Positions 20,916 to 30,297 of a stretch of 64,000 nucleotides of DNA are shown here, piece after piece. The notes beneath the pieces were generated by a model. That model did not search any database. It was not told where the DNA came from and saw only the letters and a program-made list of their open reading frames with translations. This DNA comes from Paraburkholderia sp. ZP32-5 (GTDB lineage Bacteria; Pseudomonadota; Gammaproteobacteria; Burkholderiales; Burkholderiaceae), in assembly GCF_021390495.1 (NCBI RefSeq), contig NZ_JAJEJP010000002.1, forward strand, positions 2,914,001-2,978,000, read 5' to 3'. Every line of letters begins with the position of its first letter. The first letter of the stretch is position 1. Made by a program: the position numbers and the translations under genes.

Positions 20916-21382
20916 ATACCTATCTCGTCCTCAAATGCATTCACATCCTGAGTTCGACCATTCTGTTCGGTACCGGAATCGGCATCGCATTTTTCAAGTG
21001 GATCACTGACCGCAGCGGGGACGTCAGAGCGATCCGCGTCGTAACAGAACGCACTGTGCTGGCTGACTGGGTTTTCACGACCCCTGCCGTCATCCTGCAA
21101 CCGCTGACTGGTCTCGGCCTCGCTTATCCCGCCGGCTACGCGGTGTTCAGCGGATGGATCTTCTACGCAATTTGCCTGTATCTGCTCGCGGGATGCTGCT
21201 GGCTTCCGGTCGTGTGGCTGCAGATACGAATGCGCGATATGGCGCGGATCGCCGATGCAGGAAGTACCGCGCTCCCACCACAGTACTGGCGATACGCGCG
21301 CGCCTGGTTCTGGCTGGGCGTGCCGGCCTTCAGCGCTCTCGTCGGCGTGTATTGGTTGATGGTGTCCAAGCCCACGCTATGA
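20912..21382 (+). CDS. DUF2269 family integral membrane protein
   Basis: A 156-residue protein with four predicted membrane helices, starting MNTYLVLKCIHILSSTILFGTG; the conserved His in the first helix and the overall plan fit DUF2269. No enzymatic motif is visible and the function is unknown. Translationally coupled (ATGA overlap) to the saccharopine-dehydrogenase-like gene and the last gene of the set, followed 38 bp later by a strong terminator. Confidence 0.8.
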   Translation: MNTYLVLKCIHILSSTILFGTGIGIAFFKWITDRSGDVRAIRVVTERTVLADWVFTTPAVILQPLTGLGLAYPAGYAVFSGWIFYAICLYLLAGCCWLPVVWLQIRMRDMARIADAGSTALPPQYWRYARAWFWLGVPAFSALVGVYWLMVSKPTL

Positions 21383-21420
21383 ATTCGGCTCGCGGCATAC
21401 GCGTGCGGCAGAGCAAAGCA

Positions 21421-21456
21421 AAACGCCCCAACGGTAACCCGTTGGGGCGTTTTTTT
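21421..21456. terminator. Bidirectional Rho-independent terminator between the lipid gene set and gltA
   Basis: A 14-bp perfect stem (AAACGCCCCAACGG at 21421-21434 with its complement at 21439-21452), loop TAAC, followed by a run of T to 21456 on the plus strand. A run of A precedes it, so it also works for gltA on the minus strand. Confidence 0.95.
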
Positions 21457-21532
21457 CAGTCGGATATCGCAGTGGTTCGCGGCAAGCTACAGCAACGAAC
21501 CACGCGAATCGAACTTGCGCGGATGAACCCGA

Positions 21533-22834
21533 TTAACGCTGTGCAATCGGCTTCGCTTCACGCAGCGTCTCGCCGATGAACAACTGGCGCGGACGGCCAA
21601 TCTTCTGCTCGGGATCAGCGATCATTTCGTTCCATTGCGCGATCCAGCCGACCGTACGTGCCATCGCGAAGATACACGTGAACATCGACGTCGGGATGCC
21701 CAGTGCACGCTGCACGATACCCGAGTAGAAGTCGACGTTCGGGTACAGCTTACGCGACACGAAGTATTCGTCTTCGAGTGCGATCTTTTCGAGTGCCATT
21801 GCGAGCTTGAACAGCGGGTCGTCGTGCAGACCCAGTTCTTCGAGCACTTCGTGGCAGGTCTCGCGCATCAGCTTCGCACGCGGATCGTAGTTCTTGTACA
21901 CGCGGTGACCGAAGCCCATCAGCTTCACGCCCGAGTTCTTGTCCTTGACCTGCTTGATGAACTCAGGAATGTTGTCGACCGAGCCGATTTCTTCCAGCAT
22001 GTTCAGCGCGGCTTCGTTCGCACCACCGTGCGCCGGGCCCCACAGACATGCGATACCGGCCGCGATACACGCGAACGGATTCGCACCCGACGAACCGGCC
22101 AGACGCACGGTCGACGTCGATGCGTTCTGCTCGTGGTCGGCGTGCAGGATCAGGATGCGGTCGAGCGCGCGCACCAGCACGTCGTTGACCTCATACTCTT
22201 CGCACGGATTCGAGAACATCATGCGCATGAAGTTCGCGCTATACGACAGGTCGTTCTTCGGATACACGAACGGCTGGCCGATGCTGTACTTGTACGCCAT
22301 TGCGACCAGCGTCGGCAGCTTCGCGATCATGCGGATCGCCGACACTTCGCGGTGACGCGGATTGGTGATGTCGAGCGAGTCGTGATAGAACGCGGACAGC
22401 GCGCCGACCGCGGCGACCAGAATCGCCATCGGGTGCGCATCGCGGCGGAAACCGCGGAAGAAGAACTGCATCTGCTCGTGCACCATCGTGTGCTTCGTGA
22501 CGGTGTTCACGAACTCTTCCTTCTGCGCGGCATTCGGCAGTTCGCCGTTCAGCAGCAGATAGCAGGTTTCGAGGAAGTCGGCGTTCTGCGCGAGGTTGTC
22601 GATCGGGAAGCCGCGATACAGCAGCTCGCCCTTGTCGCCGTCGATGTAGGTGATCGCCGAATTGCACGACGCCGTCGACATGAAGCCCGGATCGTACGTG
22701 AACTTGCCGGTCTGGCCGTACAGTTTGCGAATGTCGATTACGTCCGGGCCAATCGTGCCCTTGTAAATCGGCATTTCGACGCTCGGCGAATTGTCGCTGA
22801 ACGATAGCGTGGCTTTAACATCTGACGGGGTCAT
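21533..22834 (-). CDS. gltA: Citrate synthase (type II)
   Basis: Condenses oxaloacetate and acetyl-CoA to citrate. The 433-residue length and the N-terminal beta domain ([25 protein letters not shown]) are those of hexameric, NADH-sensitive Gram-negative citrate synthase. Catalytic blocks visible are [37 protein letters not shown] and [15 protein letters not shown]. It lies 72 bp downstream of sdhE at the end of the sdh cluster. A second family member, prpC, lies at 30298. Confidence 0.98.
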   Translation of the reverse strand: MTPSDVKATLSFSDNSPSVEMPIYKGTIGPDVIDIRKLYGQTGKFTYDPGFMSTASCNSAITYIDGDKGELLYRGFPIDNLAQNADFLETCYLLLNGELPNAAQKEEFVNTVTKHTMVHEQMQFFFRGFRRDAHPMAILVAAVGALSAFYHDSLDITNPRHREVSAIRMIAKLPTLVAMAYKYSIGQPFVYPKNDLSYSANFMRMMFSNPCEEYEVNDVLVRALDRILILHADHEQNASTSTVRLAGSSGANPFACIAAGIACLWGPAHGGANEAALNMLEEIGSVDNIPEFIKQVKDKNSGVKLMGFGHRVYKNYDPRAKLMRETCHEVLEELGLHDDPLFKLAMALEKIALEDEYFVSRKLYPNVDFYSGIVQRALGIPTSMFTCIFAMARTVGWIAQWNEMIADPEQKIGRPRQLFIGETLREAKPIAQR

Positions 22835-22906
22835 AGCACATCCTCAATCGAAGTATGGATACAGGGTTTCGATAATTGCACGCCTGCAACAACGGACTGG
22901 CGGCGC

Positions 22907-23179
22907 TCAAGCGTGGCGCAGCAACTCCAGGACCCGAATCACGTCCGGGTCGGCAAGATCGCCCTCTGGTTCCGTGCGCACGAGCAGCAGGTCCATCAGG
23001 TCGTTATCGCTCAGCTCGAGCAGACGTGTGAGAGCGCCCACGTCGGCATCGCTGAGGTCATGCTCATATCGGCTGAAAAAACGCTCGAAAATCAGATCGT
23101 TTTCCAGCAGGCCCCGCCGGGAGCGCCAACGAAGACGCGCGCGGCGGAGGGGGTCGGACTGATGCGATGTTTCGTTCAT
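22907..23179 (-). CDS. sdhE: Succinate dehydrogenase assembly factor 2 (SdhE/CptB family)
   Basis: A 90-residue protein with the SdhE pattern: RRARLRWRSRRGLLENDLIFERFF contains the conserved RGxxE motif (here RRGLLENDL), followed by LLELSDNDLMDLLL. SdhE promotes covalent attachment of FAD to SdhA. The position right after sdhB fits. Confidence 0.93.
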   Translation of the reverse strand: MNETSHQSDPLRRARLRWRSRRGLLENDLIFERFFSRYEHDLSDADVGALTRLLELSDNDLMDLLLVRTEPEGDLADPDVIRVLELLRHA

Positions 23180-23259
23180 GTCAGTAGCGTCCGGCCACTC
23201 CCAGCGATTGGCCGCCCTCTCGGGAAACAGCCAACGCCGGGAGCACCGGGCTATTCATC

Positions 23260-23964
23260 CTAGACAGTGCGGCGAACCATCAATTCCTTGATCTTGCCGA
23301 TAGCCTTGGTCGGGTTCAGGCCCTTCGGGCAAACGTCGACGCAATTCATGATCGTGTGGCAACGGAACAGACGGTACGGATCTTCCAGGTTATCGAGACG
23401 CTCACCGGTCGCCTGATCGCGGCTGTCGGCGATGAAGCGATAGGCTTGCAGCAGACCGGCCGGGCCGACGAACTTGTCCGGATTCCACCAGAAGCTCGGG
23501 CACGACGTCGAGCAGCTCGCGCACAGAATACATTCGTACAGGCCGTCGAGCTCGTCGCGCTCTTCCGGCGACTGCAGACGCTCTTTTTCCGGCGGCGGCG
23601 TGTCGTTGATCAGGTACGGCTTGATCGAGTGGTACTGGTTGAAGAACTGCGTGAAGTCGCAGATCAGGTCACGCACGACGGGCAGGCCCGGCAGCGGACG
23701 CAGCACGATCTTCTGCGGCAGGTCGTTCAGGTTCGTCAGGCACGCAAGACCGTTCTTGCCGTTGATGTTCATTGCGTCCGAACCGCACACGCCTTCGCGG
23801 CACGAGCGGCGGAACGACAAGGTTTCGTCCACTGCCTTGAGCTTGACGAGCGCGTCGAGCAGCATGCGCTCGTGCGAGTCGATATCGATCTCGTACGTCT
23901 GCATGCGCGGTGCCGCGTCCTTATCCGGGTCGTAGCGGTAAATTTCAAATGTACGCTTGGCCAT
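23260..23964 (-). CDS. sdhB: Succinate dehydrogenase iron-sulfur subunit
   Basis: Carries electrons from the SdhA flavin to ubiquinone through three Fe-S clusters. The ligands are visible: 2Fe-2S in [21 protein letters not shown], 4Fe-4S in [11 protein letters not shown], and 3Fe-4S in [17 protein letters not shown]. The 234-residue length is normal. It follows sdhA by 24 bp. Confidence 0.98.
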   Translation of the reverse strand: MAKRTFEIYRYDPDKDAAPRMQTYEIDIDSHERMLLDALVKLKAVDETLSFRRSCREGVCGSDAMNINGKNGLACLTNLNDLPQKIVLRPLPGLPVVRDLICDFTQFFNQYHSIKPYLINDTPPPEKERLQSPEERDELDGLYECILCASCSTSCPSFWWNPDKFVGPAGLLQAYRFIADSRDQATGERLDNLEDPYRLFRCHTIMNCVDVCPKGLNPTKAIGKIKELMVRRTV

Positions 23965-23988
23965 TTCTGAATTCCTTTGACTTGTGCC

Positions 23989-25764
23989 TTAGAAGGTACG
24001 CGCTTTCGGCGGCACCGATTCGACGGTCAGCGGTTGCATGTGAACCGGCTTGTAGTCGAGGCGATCGCTTTCGCTGAACCACAGCGTATGGCGCAGCCAG
24101 TTTTCGTCGTCGCGATGTTCGAAGTCGTTGTGCGCGTGCGCGCCACGGCTTTCCTTGCGCGCTTCGGCGGAGACCATCGTGGCGCGCGCCACTTCGATCA
24201 GGTTCGCCACTTCGAGCGCTTCGACACGGGCCGTGTTGAAGACCTTCGACTTGTCCTTCAGATGGATGTTGTCGACGCGCGCAGCCACTTCGCGGATCGC
24301 TTCGACGCCTTCCGACAGCAGGGCCGACGTACGGAACACGCCAGCGTGCTTCTGCATCGTGCCGCGGATGTCGTTCGCGACCGATTGCGCGTACTCGCCC
24401 GACGACGAGTTGTCCAGCTTCGCCAGACGCGACAGCGCGAAGTCGGCGGCATCGGCCGGCAGCGGCTTGTGTTCTTTCAGTTCCTTCACGTGCTTGACGA
24501 TGTGGTTGCCGGCTGCGCGGCCGAACACCACGAGGTCGAGCAGCGAGTTCGTGCCGAGACGGTTCGCGCCGTGCACCGACACGCACGAGCATTCGCCCAC
24601 TGCGTAGAAACCGTTGACCACTTCTTCGTGGCCGCTCGGCGTACCGACGACCTGACCGTGGATATTGGTCGGGATACCGCCCATCTGGTAGTGAATGGTC
24701 GGGATAACCGGGATCGGCTCTTTAATGCAGTCGACGTTCGCGAACTTCAGCGCGATTTCGCGGATCGACGGCAGACGCTTCATGATCGTCTCGGCGCCGA
24801 TGTGCGACAGGTCGAGCAGCACGTGATCCTTGTTCGGACCCACGCCGCGGCCTTCCTTGATTTCCTGGTCCATCGAACGCGAAACGAAGTCGCGCGGCGC
24901 CAGATCCTTCAGCGTCGGCGCGTAGCGCTCCATGAAACGCTCGCCGTTCGAGTTGCGCAGAATGCCGCCTTCGCCGCGCACGCCTTCGGTAATCAGCACG
25001 CCCGCGCCGGCCACGCCGGTCGGGTGGAATTGCCAGAATTCCATGTCCTGCAGCGCGACACCCGAGCGTGCCGCCATGCCGAGGCCGTCACCGGTGTTGA
25101 TGAACGCGTTGGTGGATGCCGCGAAGATCCGGCCCGCGCCGCCCGTGGCGAACAGCGTGGTCTTGCCTTCGAGGATGTAGACGTCGCCGGTTTCCATTTC
25201 CAGCGCGGTCACGCCGAGCACGTCGCCGTCGGCGTCGCGGATCAGGTCCAGCGCCATCCATTCGACGAAGAACTGCGTCTTGGCCGCGACGTTCTGCTGA
25301 TACAGCGTGTGCAGCAGCGCGTGACCGGTACGGTCAGCCGCCGCGCAGGCGCGTTGCACCGGCTTTTCGCCGTAGTTGGCGGTGTGGCCGCCGAACGGGC
25401 GCTGATAGATCGTGCCGTCCGCGTTACGGTCGAACGGCATGCCGAAGTGTTCGAGTTCGTAGACGGCGTTCGGTGCTTCACGGCACATGAACTCGATCGC
25501 GTCCTGGTCGCCGAGCCAGTCGGAGCCCTTGATCGTGTCGTAGAAGTGATAGTGCCAGTTGTCTTCGCTCATGTTGCCGAGCGAAGCGCCGATGCCGCCC
25601 TGGGCAGCCACCGTGTGCGAACGCGTCGGGAACACTTTGGACAGCACGCAGACCGACAGACCGGCGCGCGCGAGTTGCAGCGACGCGCGCATCCCCGAGC
25701 CGCCCGCGCCGACGATGACCACGTCGAAGCGGCGACGCGGCAGAGAATTCTTGATTGCAACCAT
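23989..25764 (-). CDS. sdhA: Succinate dehydrogenase flavoprotein subunit
   Basis: Oxidises succinate to fumarate. The ATG at 25764 gives [24 protein letters not shown], with the FAD-binding GAGGSG near residue 19, and 591 residues. The His in [16 protein letters not shown] is the covalent FAD attachment site. Substrate-binding blocks include [21 protein letters not shown] and [17 protein letters not shown]. Only 4 bp separate it from sdhD. Confidence 0.98.
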   Translation of the reverse strand: MVAIKNSLPRRRFDVVIVGAGGSGMRASLQLARAGLSVCVLSKVFPTRSHTVAAQGGIGASLGNMSEDNWHYHFYDTIKGSDWLGDQDAIEFMCREAPNAVYELEHFGMPFDRNADGTIYQRPFGGHTANYGEKPVQRACAAADRTGHALLHTLYQQNVAAKTQFFVEWMALDLIRDADGDVLGVTALEMETGDVYILEGKTTLFATGGAGRIFAASTNAFINTGDGLGMAARSGVALQDMEFWQFHPTGVAGAGVLITEGVRGEGGILRNSNGERFMERYAPTLKDLAPRDFVSRSMDQEIKEGRGVGPNKDHVLLDLSHIGAETIMKRLPSIREIALKFANVDCIKEPIPVIPTIHYQMGGIPTNIHGQVVGTPSGHEEVVNGFYAVGECSCVSVHGANRLGTNSLLDLVVFGRAAGNHIVKHVKELKEHKPLPADAADFALSRLAKLDNSSSGEYAQSVANDIRGTMQKHAGVFRTSALLSEGVEAIREVAARVDNIHLKDKSKVFNTARVEALEVANLIEVARATMVSAEARKESRGAHAHNDFEHRDDENWLRHTLWFSESDRLDYKPVHMQPLTVESVPPKARTF

Positions 25765-25768
25765 TCTT

Positions 25769-26137
25769 TTATACTCTCCACAGAATCTGCGCGGCGTAGC
25801 CCGCACATGCGAGCAGCCAGACGATCGTCAGCGCCTGAAGGGCGAGGCGGGTGCCAACGGGCTTCACGTAGTCCATCCAGATGTCGCGAATACCGACCCA
25901 CGCGTGATAGAACAGCGACAGAAGCGTGACGAACGTCGCGAGCTTCATCCACTGGGTTGCGAAGATCGCTGCCCAGCCGTCGTACGAGAAGTTGCGCCCG
26001 GCAAAGAACCACACGAGCAGGATCACCGTGTAGATCGCCATGATGCAGGCGGTGATGCGTTGCGCGAGCCAGTCGCGCAGACCGTAGTGCGCGCCGACGA
26101 CGAGACGCTTCGAACCGATTCGGTTATTGGCTGACAT
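25769..26137 (-). CDS. sdhD: Succinate dehydrogenase membrane anchor subunit
   Basis: A 122-residue protein with three membrane helices, starting [30 protein letters not shown]; the conserved Arg/His/Asp pattern for heme/quinone contact appears in [20 protein letters not shown]. It lies 3 bp downstream of sdhC. Confidence 0.95.
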   Translation of the reverse strand: MSANNRIGSKRLVVGAHYGLRDWLAQRITACIMAIYTVILLVWFFAGRNFSYDGWAAIFATQWMKLATFVTLLSLFYHAWVGIRDIWMDYVKPVGTRLALQALTIVWLLACAGYAAQILWRV

Positions 26138-26140
26138 TTT

Positions 26141-26557
26141 TTAGAATGCTCCGAACAGTTTTGCCGCGAATGCGATGGTGAGCAGCGACGACACGACGAA
26201 CACGACGACGGAGGTCGACTTGCCCTTCTCCTTCGACACCGCATCGTGGTTGGTATCCATCACAAGGTGACGGACGCCGGCGCAGAAGTGGAACAGGAAA
26301 GCCCACGCCAGAACGAGCGTGATCAGCTTGACGATGATGTTGGAGAGGAAGGCCTTGAAAACTTCGAAGCTAAGTTCGGAAGTCAGGCTTTGATCGAAGA
26401 GGTACAGCAGGAACGGAAGGAAAACAAACAACAAGGCACCGCTAGCGCGATGCAAAATCGACACGCGCCCCGCTAGCGGGAGACGGTACGCCGTCAATAT
26501 TTGCCCAATACCGATGTTCCGGAATTCCGGCCTCGGTTTTTTTACGGCTTCTGCCAT
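26141..26557 (-). CDS. sdhC: Succinate dehydrogenase cytochrome b556 subunit
   Basis: A 138-residue, three-helix membrane anchor. RPEFRNIGIGQILTAYRLPLAGRVSILHRASGALLF contains the SdhC Ser-x-x-His-Arg quinone-site motif (SILHRASG). The heme-ligand His is in FHFCAGVRHLVMDT. It is the first gene of sdhCDABE-gltA on the minus strand. Confidence 0.96.
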   Translation of the reverse strand: MAEAVKKPRPEFRNIGIGQILTAYRLPLAGRVSILHRASGALLFVFLPFLLYLFDQSLTSELSFEVFKAFLSNIIVKLITLVLAWAFLFHFCAGVRHLVMDTNHDAVSKEKGKSTSVVVFVVSSLLTIAFAAKLFGAF

Positions 26558-26717
26558 GCTAGACCCCTACTATGTAGTCACACTAATCCGCAATTTTAGC
26601 GCCTTTTTATATCGCGCTGCAGCGAAAACCACTGCTGGTCCATTGCGGCACGAGCAATAAAGCACCATCTACCTGACGGGCACGCGTGTGGGACGCCGCG
26701 CCTCGTTTCAGCCCGAT

Positions 26718-27518
26718 TCAGCTCAGATCGTTCTGATAGTAATACCCGGTTGTGACATACCAACCTCGTCGGACTTCGACAGGCCGATCCCCATAGGTAT
26801 AGGACACGCGGTCGACCGACAGCAGCGGAAAACCCGCCGGCACCCGCAGCAGGTCCGCCACGGAGGGCTCCGCGGCAACCGCGCGGATCTTTTCCGTCGC
26901 GCGAATCATGCGGGTGCCGAATTCCGTCTCGAACATCGCGTAGAGAGGCCCCTTGTACTCCGACAGCCGCTCGAGCGTGAGCCCGCGGAACACGGCGCCG
27001 GGCAGCCAGATTTCGTCGAGCACGGTGACTTCGCCGTCGAACTGCAGCAGACGCTTGATCAGTACGACAGGATCGGCCGGCTTCAGATCGAGTTGCCGGG
27101 CGATCTCGGCCGATGCACGCAGCCGCCGGCATTCGAGCAGCTGGCTCACGTGCGGATGCTCGGCGCCGTCGTCGGCGAGCAGCCTCAGGAAGCGGAACTG
27201 CGCGCGCTCTTCATTGTGCGTTGCAACGAAAGTGCCCTTGCCCTGACGGCGCACCAGCAGATTATCGGCGGCAAGTTCGTCGATCGCCTTGCGCACCGTA
27301 CCTTGGCTCACCTTGTAGCGTGCCGCCAGTTCGACTTCACTGGGAATGATCTCGCCCGGCTTCCATTCGCCGCTTTCGAGGCCTTGCGTGATCAGCCCTT
27401 TGATCTGCTGATATAAGGGGCTGAAAGTAGGCGACGCGGCAGGAGCGATGACGGATACACCTTCGCCCGCGGCCCCCTGGCCATTCGGATTCACAGGATT
27501 CGCCGGGTTCGAATTCAT
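26718..27518 (-). CDS. GntR family (HutC/UTRA type) transcriptional regulator
   Basis: A 266-residue regulator. The winged-helix domain at about residues 36-100 contains LESGEWKPGEIIPSEVELAARYKVSQGTVRKAIDEL then RRQGKGTFVATHNEE. A C-terminal UTRA ligand domain at about 115-260 begins FLRLLADDGAEHPHVSQLLE. It is encoded between the sdh-gltA and mdh-prpC-prpD-acnA arms and is divergent from mdh. A perfect palindrome 58 bp upstream of its start is the likely operator, so autoregulation and control of central carbon genes are plausible. The ligand is unknown. Confidence 0.9.
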   Translation of the reverse strand: MNSNPANPVNPNGQGAAGEGVSVIAPAASPTFSPLYQQIKGLITQGLESGEWKPGEIIPSEVELAARYKVSQGTVRKAIDELAADNLLVRRQGKGTFVATHNEERAQFRFLRLLADDGAEHPHVSQLLECRRLRASAEIARQLDLKPADPVVLIKRLLQFDGEVTVLDEIWLPGAVFRGLTLERLSEYKGPLYAMFETEFGTRMIRATEKIRAVAAEPSVADLLRVPAGFPLLSVDRVSYTYGDRPVEVRRGWYVTTGYYYQNDLS

Positions 27519-27575
27519 CCGCGCATTTCATCATAAAGGGCTGGGGCACGTCTAGGGTTTTCCCCGCAATAGATG

Positions 27576-27591
27576 TGTCTTATATAAGACA
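27576..27591. promoter_or_regulatory. Perfect 16-bp palindrome, probable GntR operator
   Basis: TGTCTTATATAAGACA is identical to its reverse complement. It stands 58 bp upstream of the gntR start and 10 bp upstream of the -35 of the mdh-side promoter, a place suited to control both. The form fits UTRA-type GntR operators, but the match to this protein is inferred from proximity. No other copy was noticed upstream of gltA, sdhC or acnA. Confidence 0.7.
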
Positions 27592-27601
27592 TAAGATACT
27601 G

Positions 27602-27630
27602 TTGACTTTGTCTTTGCCGACTCCTACACT
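27602..27630 (+). promoter_or_regulatory. Sigma-70-like promoter reading towards mdh
   Basis: TTGACT (27602-27607), a 17-bp spacer, and TACACT (27625-27630). Expected start of transcription is near 27637, which would give mdh an unusually long leader of about 390 nt. Confidence 0.6.
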
Positions 27631-28027
27631 CCTTGTCGAGCAAGGGTTTGCGGGGTTTTTCGGGCACTGTTTGTTGCAGTGCCGCGACGCTCTGGCAGCC
27701 ACTCTGCACCATGCCGCTTCTTCCGCAGTTCAGGTTTCGATTCGCCGCCATCCGTTGTATTCACTGGCCAGGACGCTTGCCGAAACGCGCTGTTTGCAGG
27801 AGTCGGCATCATGCAGCGGCGCCCTCGGCATCGCCGTCCCGTCCCGCTCGGCAGTACAGGTTTCCGGCATGGCGGTCTTGCCGCGGCGCGCCGCCCGGTT
27901 TCCGGCCTATACCGGACCGCACGCGAATCGTGCAGTGAATTCCGCCGTGTTTCATAACGCTACGCTGAACGCGCATATAGAATGGCGTTTTTCCTAGCGT
28001 CTAACGCATCGTCCTGGAGATTTCTCA

Positions 28028-29011
28028 ATGGCTAAGCCCGCAAAGCGTGTTGCCGTCACCGGCGCCGCAGGTCAAATCGCTTACTCCCTGCTGTTCCGCA
28101 TCGCCAATGGCGATCTGCTCGGCAAGGACCAGCCGGTGGTCCTGCAGCTGCTCGATCTGCCGCAAGCGCAAGCCGCCGTCAAAGGCGTCGTGATGGAACT
28201 GGATGATTGCGCATTCCCGCTGCTGTCGGGCGTCGTGATCACGGACGACCCGAAGGTCGCGTTCAAGGACGCCGACATCGCTCTGCTCGTCGGCGCGCGT
28301 CCGCGTTCGAAGGGTATGGAGCGTAAGGATCTGCTGTCGGCCAACGCCGAAATCTTCACGGTTCAGGGCAAGGCGCTGAACGAAGTCGCCAGCCGCGACG
28401 TGAAGGTGCTGGTGGTCGGCAACCCGGCCAACACGAACGCGTACATCGCGATGAAGTCGGCTCCGGATCTGCCGAAGAAGAACTTCACGGCCATGCTGCG
28501 TCTGGACCACAACCGCGCGCTGTCGCAACTGGCCGCCAAGTCGGGCAAGCCGGTCGCTTCGATCGAAAAGCTGGCCGTGTGGGGCAACCACTCGCCGACC
28601 ATGTACCCGGACTTCCGCGTCGCCACGGCAGAAGGTCAGGACCTGACCAAGCTGATCAACGACGAAGAATGGAACCGCAACACGTTCATCCCGACCGTCG
28701 GCAAGCGCGGCGCGGCGATCATCGAAGCGCGCGGCCTGTCGTCGGCGGCTTCGGCAGCTAACGCTGCGATCGACCACGTGCGTGACTGGGTTCTGGGCAC
28801 GAACGGCAAGTGGGTCACGATGGGCATTCCGTCGGACGGCTCGTACGGCATTCCGGAAGACATCATCTACGGCGTGCCGGTCACGTGCGAAAACGGCGAG
28901 TACAAGCGCGTCGAAGGTCTGGCAATCGACGCGTTCTCGCGCGAAAAGATGGACGGCACGCTGCAGGAACTGCTCGAAGAGCGCGACGGCGTTCAACATC
29001 TGCTGGGCTAA
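28028..29011 (+). CDS. mdh: Malate dehydrogenase
   Basis: Interconverts malate and oxaloacetate with NAD. The 327-residue protein starts [25 protein letters not shown], with the NAD-binding GAAGQIAY. The active-site loop is [15 protein letters not shown], the Asn/Arg region is [17 protein letters not shown], and the catalytic His is in [12 protein letters not shown]. It is the cytosolic-type MDH common in beta-proteobacteria. TCCTGGAGATTTCTCA before the ATG provides GGAG. It is followed by its own terminator. Confidence 0.98.
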
Positions 29012-29027
29012 GCACTCGATGCGGAAG

Positions 29028-29071
29028 AACCGGAACTCCGAAGCGGTATCGCGGCGGGTTCCGGTTTTTTT
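29028..29071 (+). terminator. Rho-independent terminator after mdh
   Basis: AACCGGAAC (29028-29036) pairs with GTTCCGGTT (29058-29066) and is followed by a run of T to 29071. The loop is long (21 nt) but the location 16 bp after the mdh stop is right. Confidence 0.8.
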
Positions 29072-29216
29072 CGTGCGAATTGCCAGGCGAATTGCGGTTG
29101 AAAGACGGCAATTCGCATCTGATCCGAACGTGTTTTGCCGTTGCCCGACGGCGCTCACGCAGAGCACGTCCGGATCCGGTTTTCTCTAATCCTCACCCAC
29201 GCCCCACACGCCGAAG

Positions 29217-30233
29217 ATGCGCGTTCTGACACCCGCCGAAGTGCTGTTTGACGGCGAAGCGCCGCCTGCTGTGCTGCCTGCCTGCGATCACTACGCCGGC
29301 AGCGAAAAGCTGATGCTGAAGTCGCTCGCGTTGCAGCAGCAACTCGGCCCGGTGTTCGACATCACGCTCGATTGCGAAGACGGCGCTCAGGTCGGCCGCG
29401 AGGCCGAACACGCGGAACTGGTCGCGTCGCTGCTGGGCAGCGAGCATGACCGCTTCGGCCGCGTCGGCGTGCGGATCCACGACTTTGCTCACGCGCACTG
29501 GCGCGACGACGTGCGCCTGATACTGCGCGCCGCGAAGCGAGCACCTGCTTACATCACGCTGCCGAAAATCCGCAACGTGCCCGATGCCGCCGAAATGATC
29601 GCGTTCATCGAGGCGACGCGGCGCGAGCTCGGCATCGCGCAACCGGTGCCGGTGCAACTGCTGGTCGAAACCCACGGTGCGCTCACGCGCGTGTTCGACC
29701 TCGCCGCACTGCCGGGCGTCGAAGCGCTGAGCTTCGGCCTGATGGATTTCGTGTCCGCGCACGACGGTGCGATTCCCGATACCGCGATGCGCTCGCCGGG
29801 CCAGTTCGACCATCCGCTGGTGCGGCGCGCGAAGCTCGAAATCTCGGCGGCCTGCCATGCTTACGGCAAGGTGCCGTCGCACAACGTCAGCACCGAAGTG
29901 CGCGACATGAGCGTGGTCGCGAACGACGCACAGCGCGCCCGCAACGAATTCGGCTATACGCGGATGTGGAGCATCCACCCGGCGCAGATCGAGGCGATCG
30001 TCGCCGCGTTCGCGCCGCGTGACGAAGAAATCACGACGGCCACCGAAATCCTGTTGGCCGCGCAGTCCGCGCAATGGGGGCCGACACGTTACGGCGATAC
30101 GCTGCACGATCGTGCGAGTTATCGCTATTACTGGTCGGTGCTGCGTCGCGCGCAAGCTACGGGGCGCGCCGTACCGCGGGAAGCGGCGCCGCTCTTTGCG
30201 AAAGTAGGTACTAACGGACAGTCCGTGGCATGA
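29217..30233 (+). CDS. HpcH/HpaI aldolase/citrate lyase family protein (CitE-like CoA ester lyase)
   Basis: A 338-residue TIM-barrel protein of the CitE family. Metal/substrate blocks visible are [20 protein letters not shown] (the DxEDG acid), [37 protein letters not shown] and [14 protein letters not shown]. Relatives cleave citryl-, malyl- or citramalyl-CoA. No citD or citF is nearby, so it is not a citrate lyase subunit. The neighbours mdh and prpC suggest a CoA-thioester step in C3/C4 metabolism, but the substrate is unknown. It ends 64 bp before prpC. Confidence 0.87.
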   Translation: MRVLTPAEVLFDGEAPPAVLPACDHYAGSEKLMLKSLALQQQLGPVFDITLDCEDGAQVGREAEHAELVASLLGSEHDRFGRVGVRIHDFAHAHWRDDVRLILRAAKRAPAYITLPKIRNVPDAAEMIAFIEATRRELGIAQPVPVQLLVETHGALTRVFDLAALPGVEALSFGLMDFVSAHDGAIPDTAMRSPGQFDHPLVRRAKLEISAACHAYGKVPSHNVSTEVRDMSVVANDAQRARNEFGYTRMWSIHPAQIEAIVAAFAPRDEEITTATEILLAAQSAQWGPTRYGDTLHDRASYRYYWSVLRRAQATGRAVPREAAPLFAKVGTNGQSVA

Positions 30234-30297
30234 ACGGCGTGGGGCAAACGGCGGCCACAAACCCGCGGATGAGCCAGCACACAGGAGAAGGCGGAAG

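Larger units (their letters stand above)
27519..28027 (+). other. Long leader/regulatory region upstream of mdh, no gene seen
   Basis: After the promoter at 27602-27630 about 390 bp remain before the mdh start. The frames are not convincing as genes. A 7-bp hairpin lies at 27663-27683 (GGCACTG/CAGTGCC). A second possible promoter near mdh is TTCATA, 17 bp, CATATA around 27951-27979. Confidence 0.5.
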
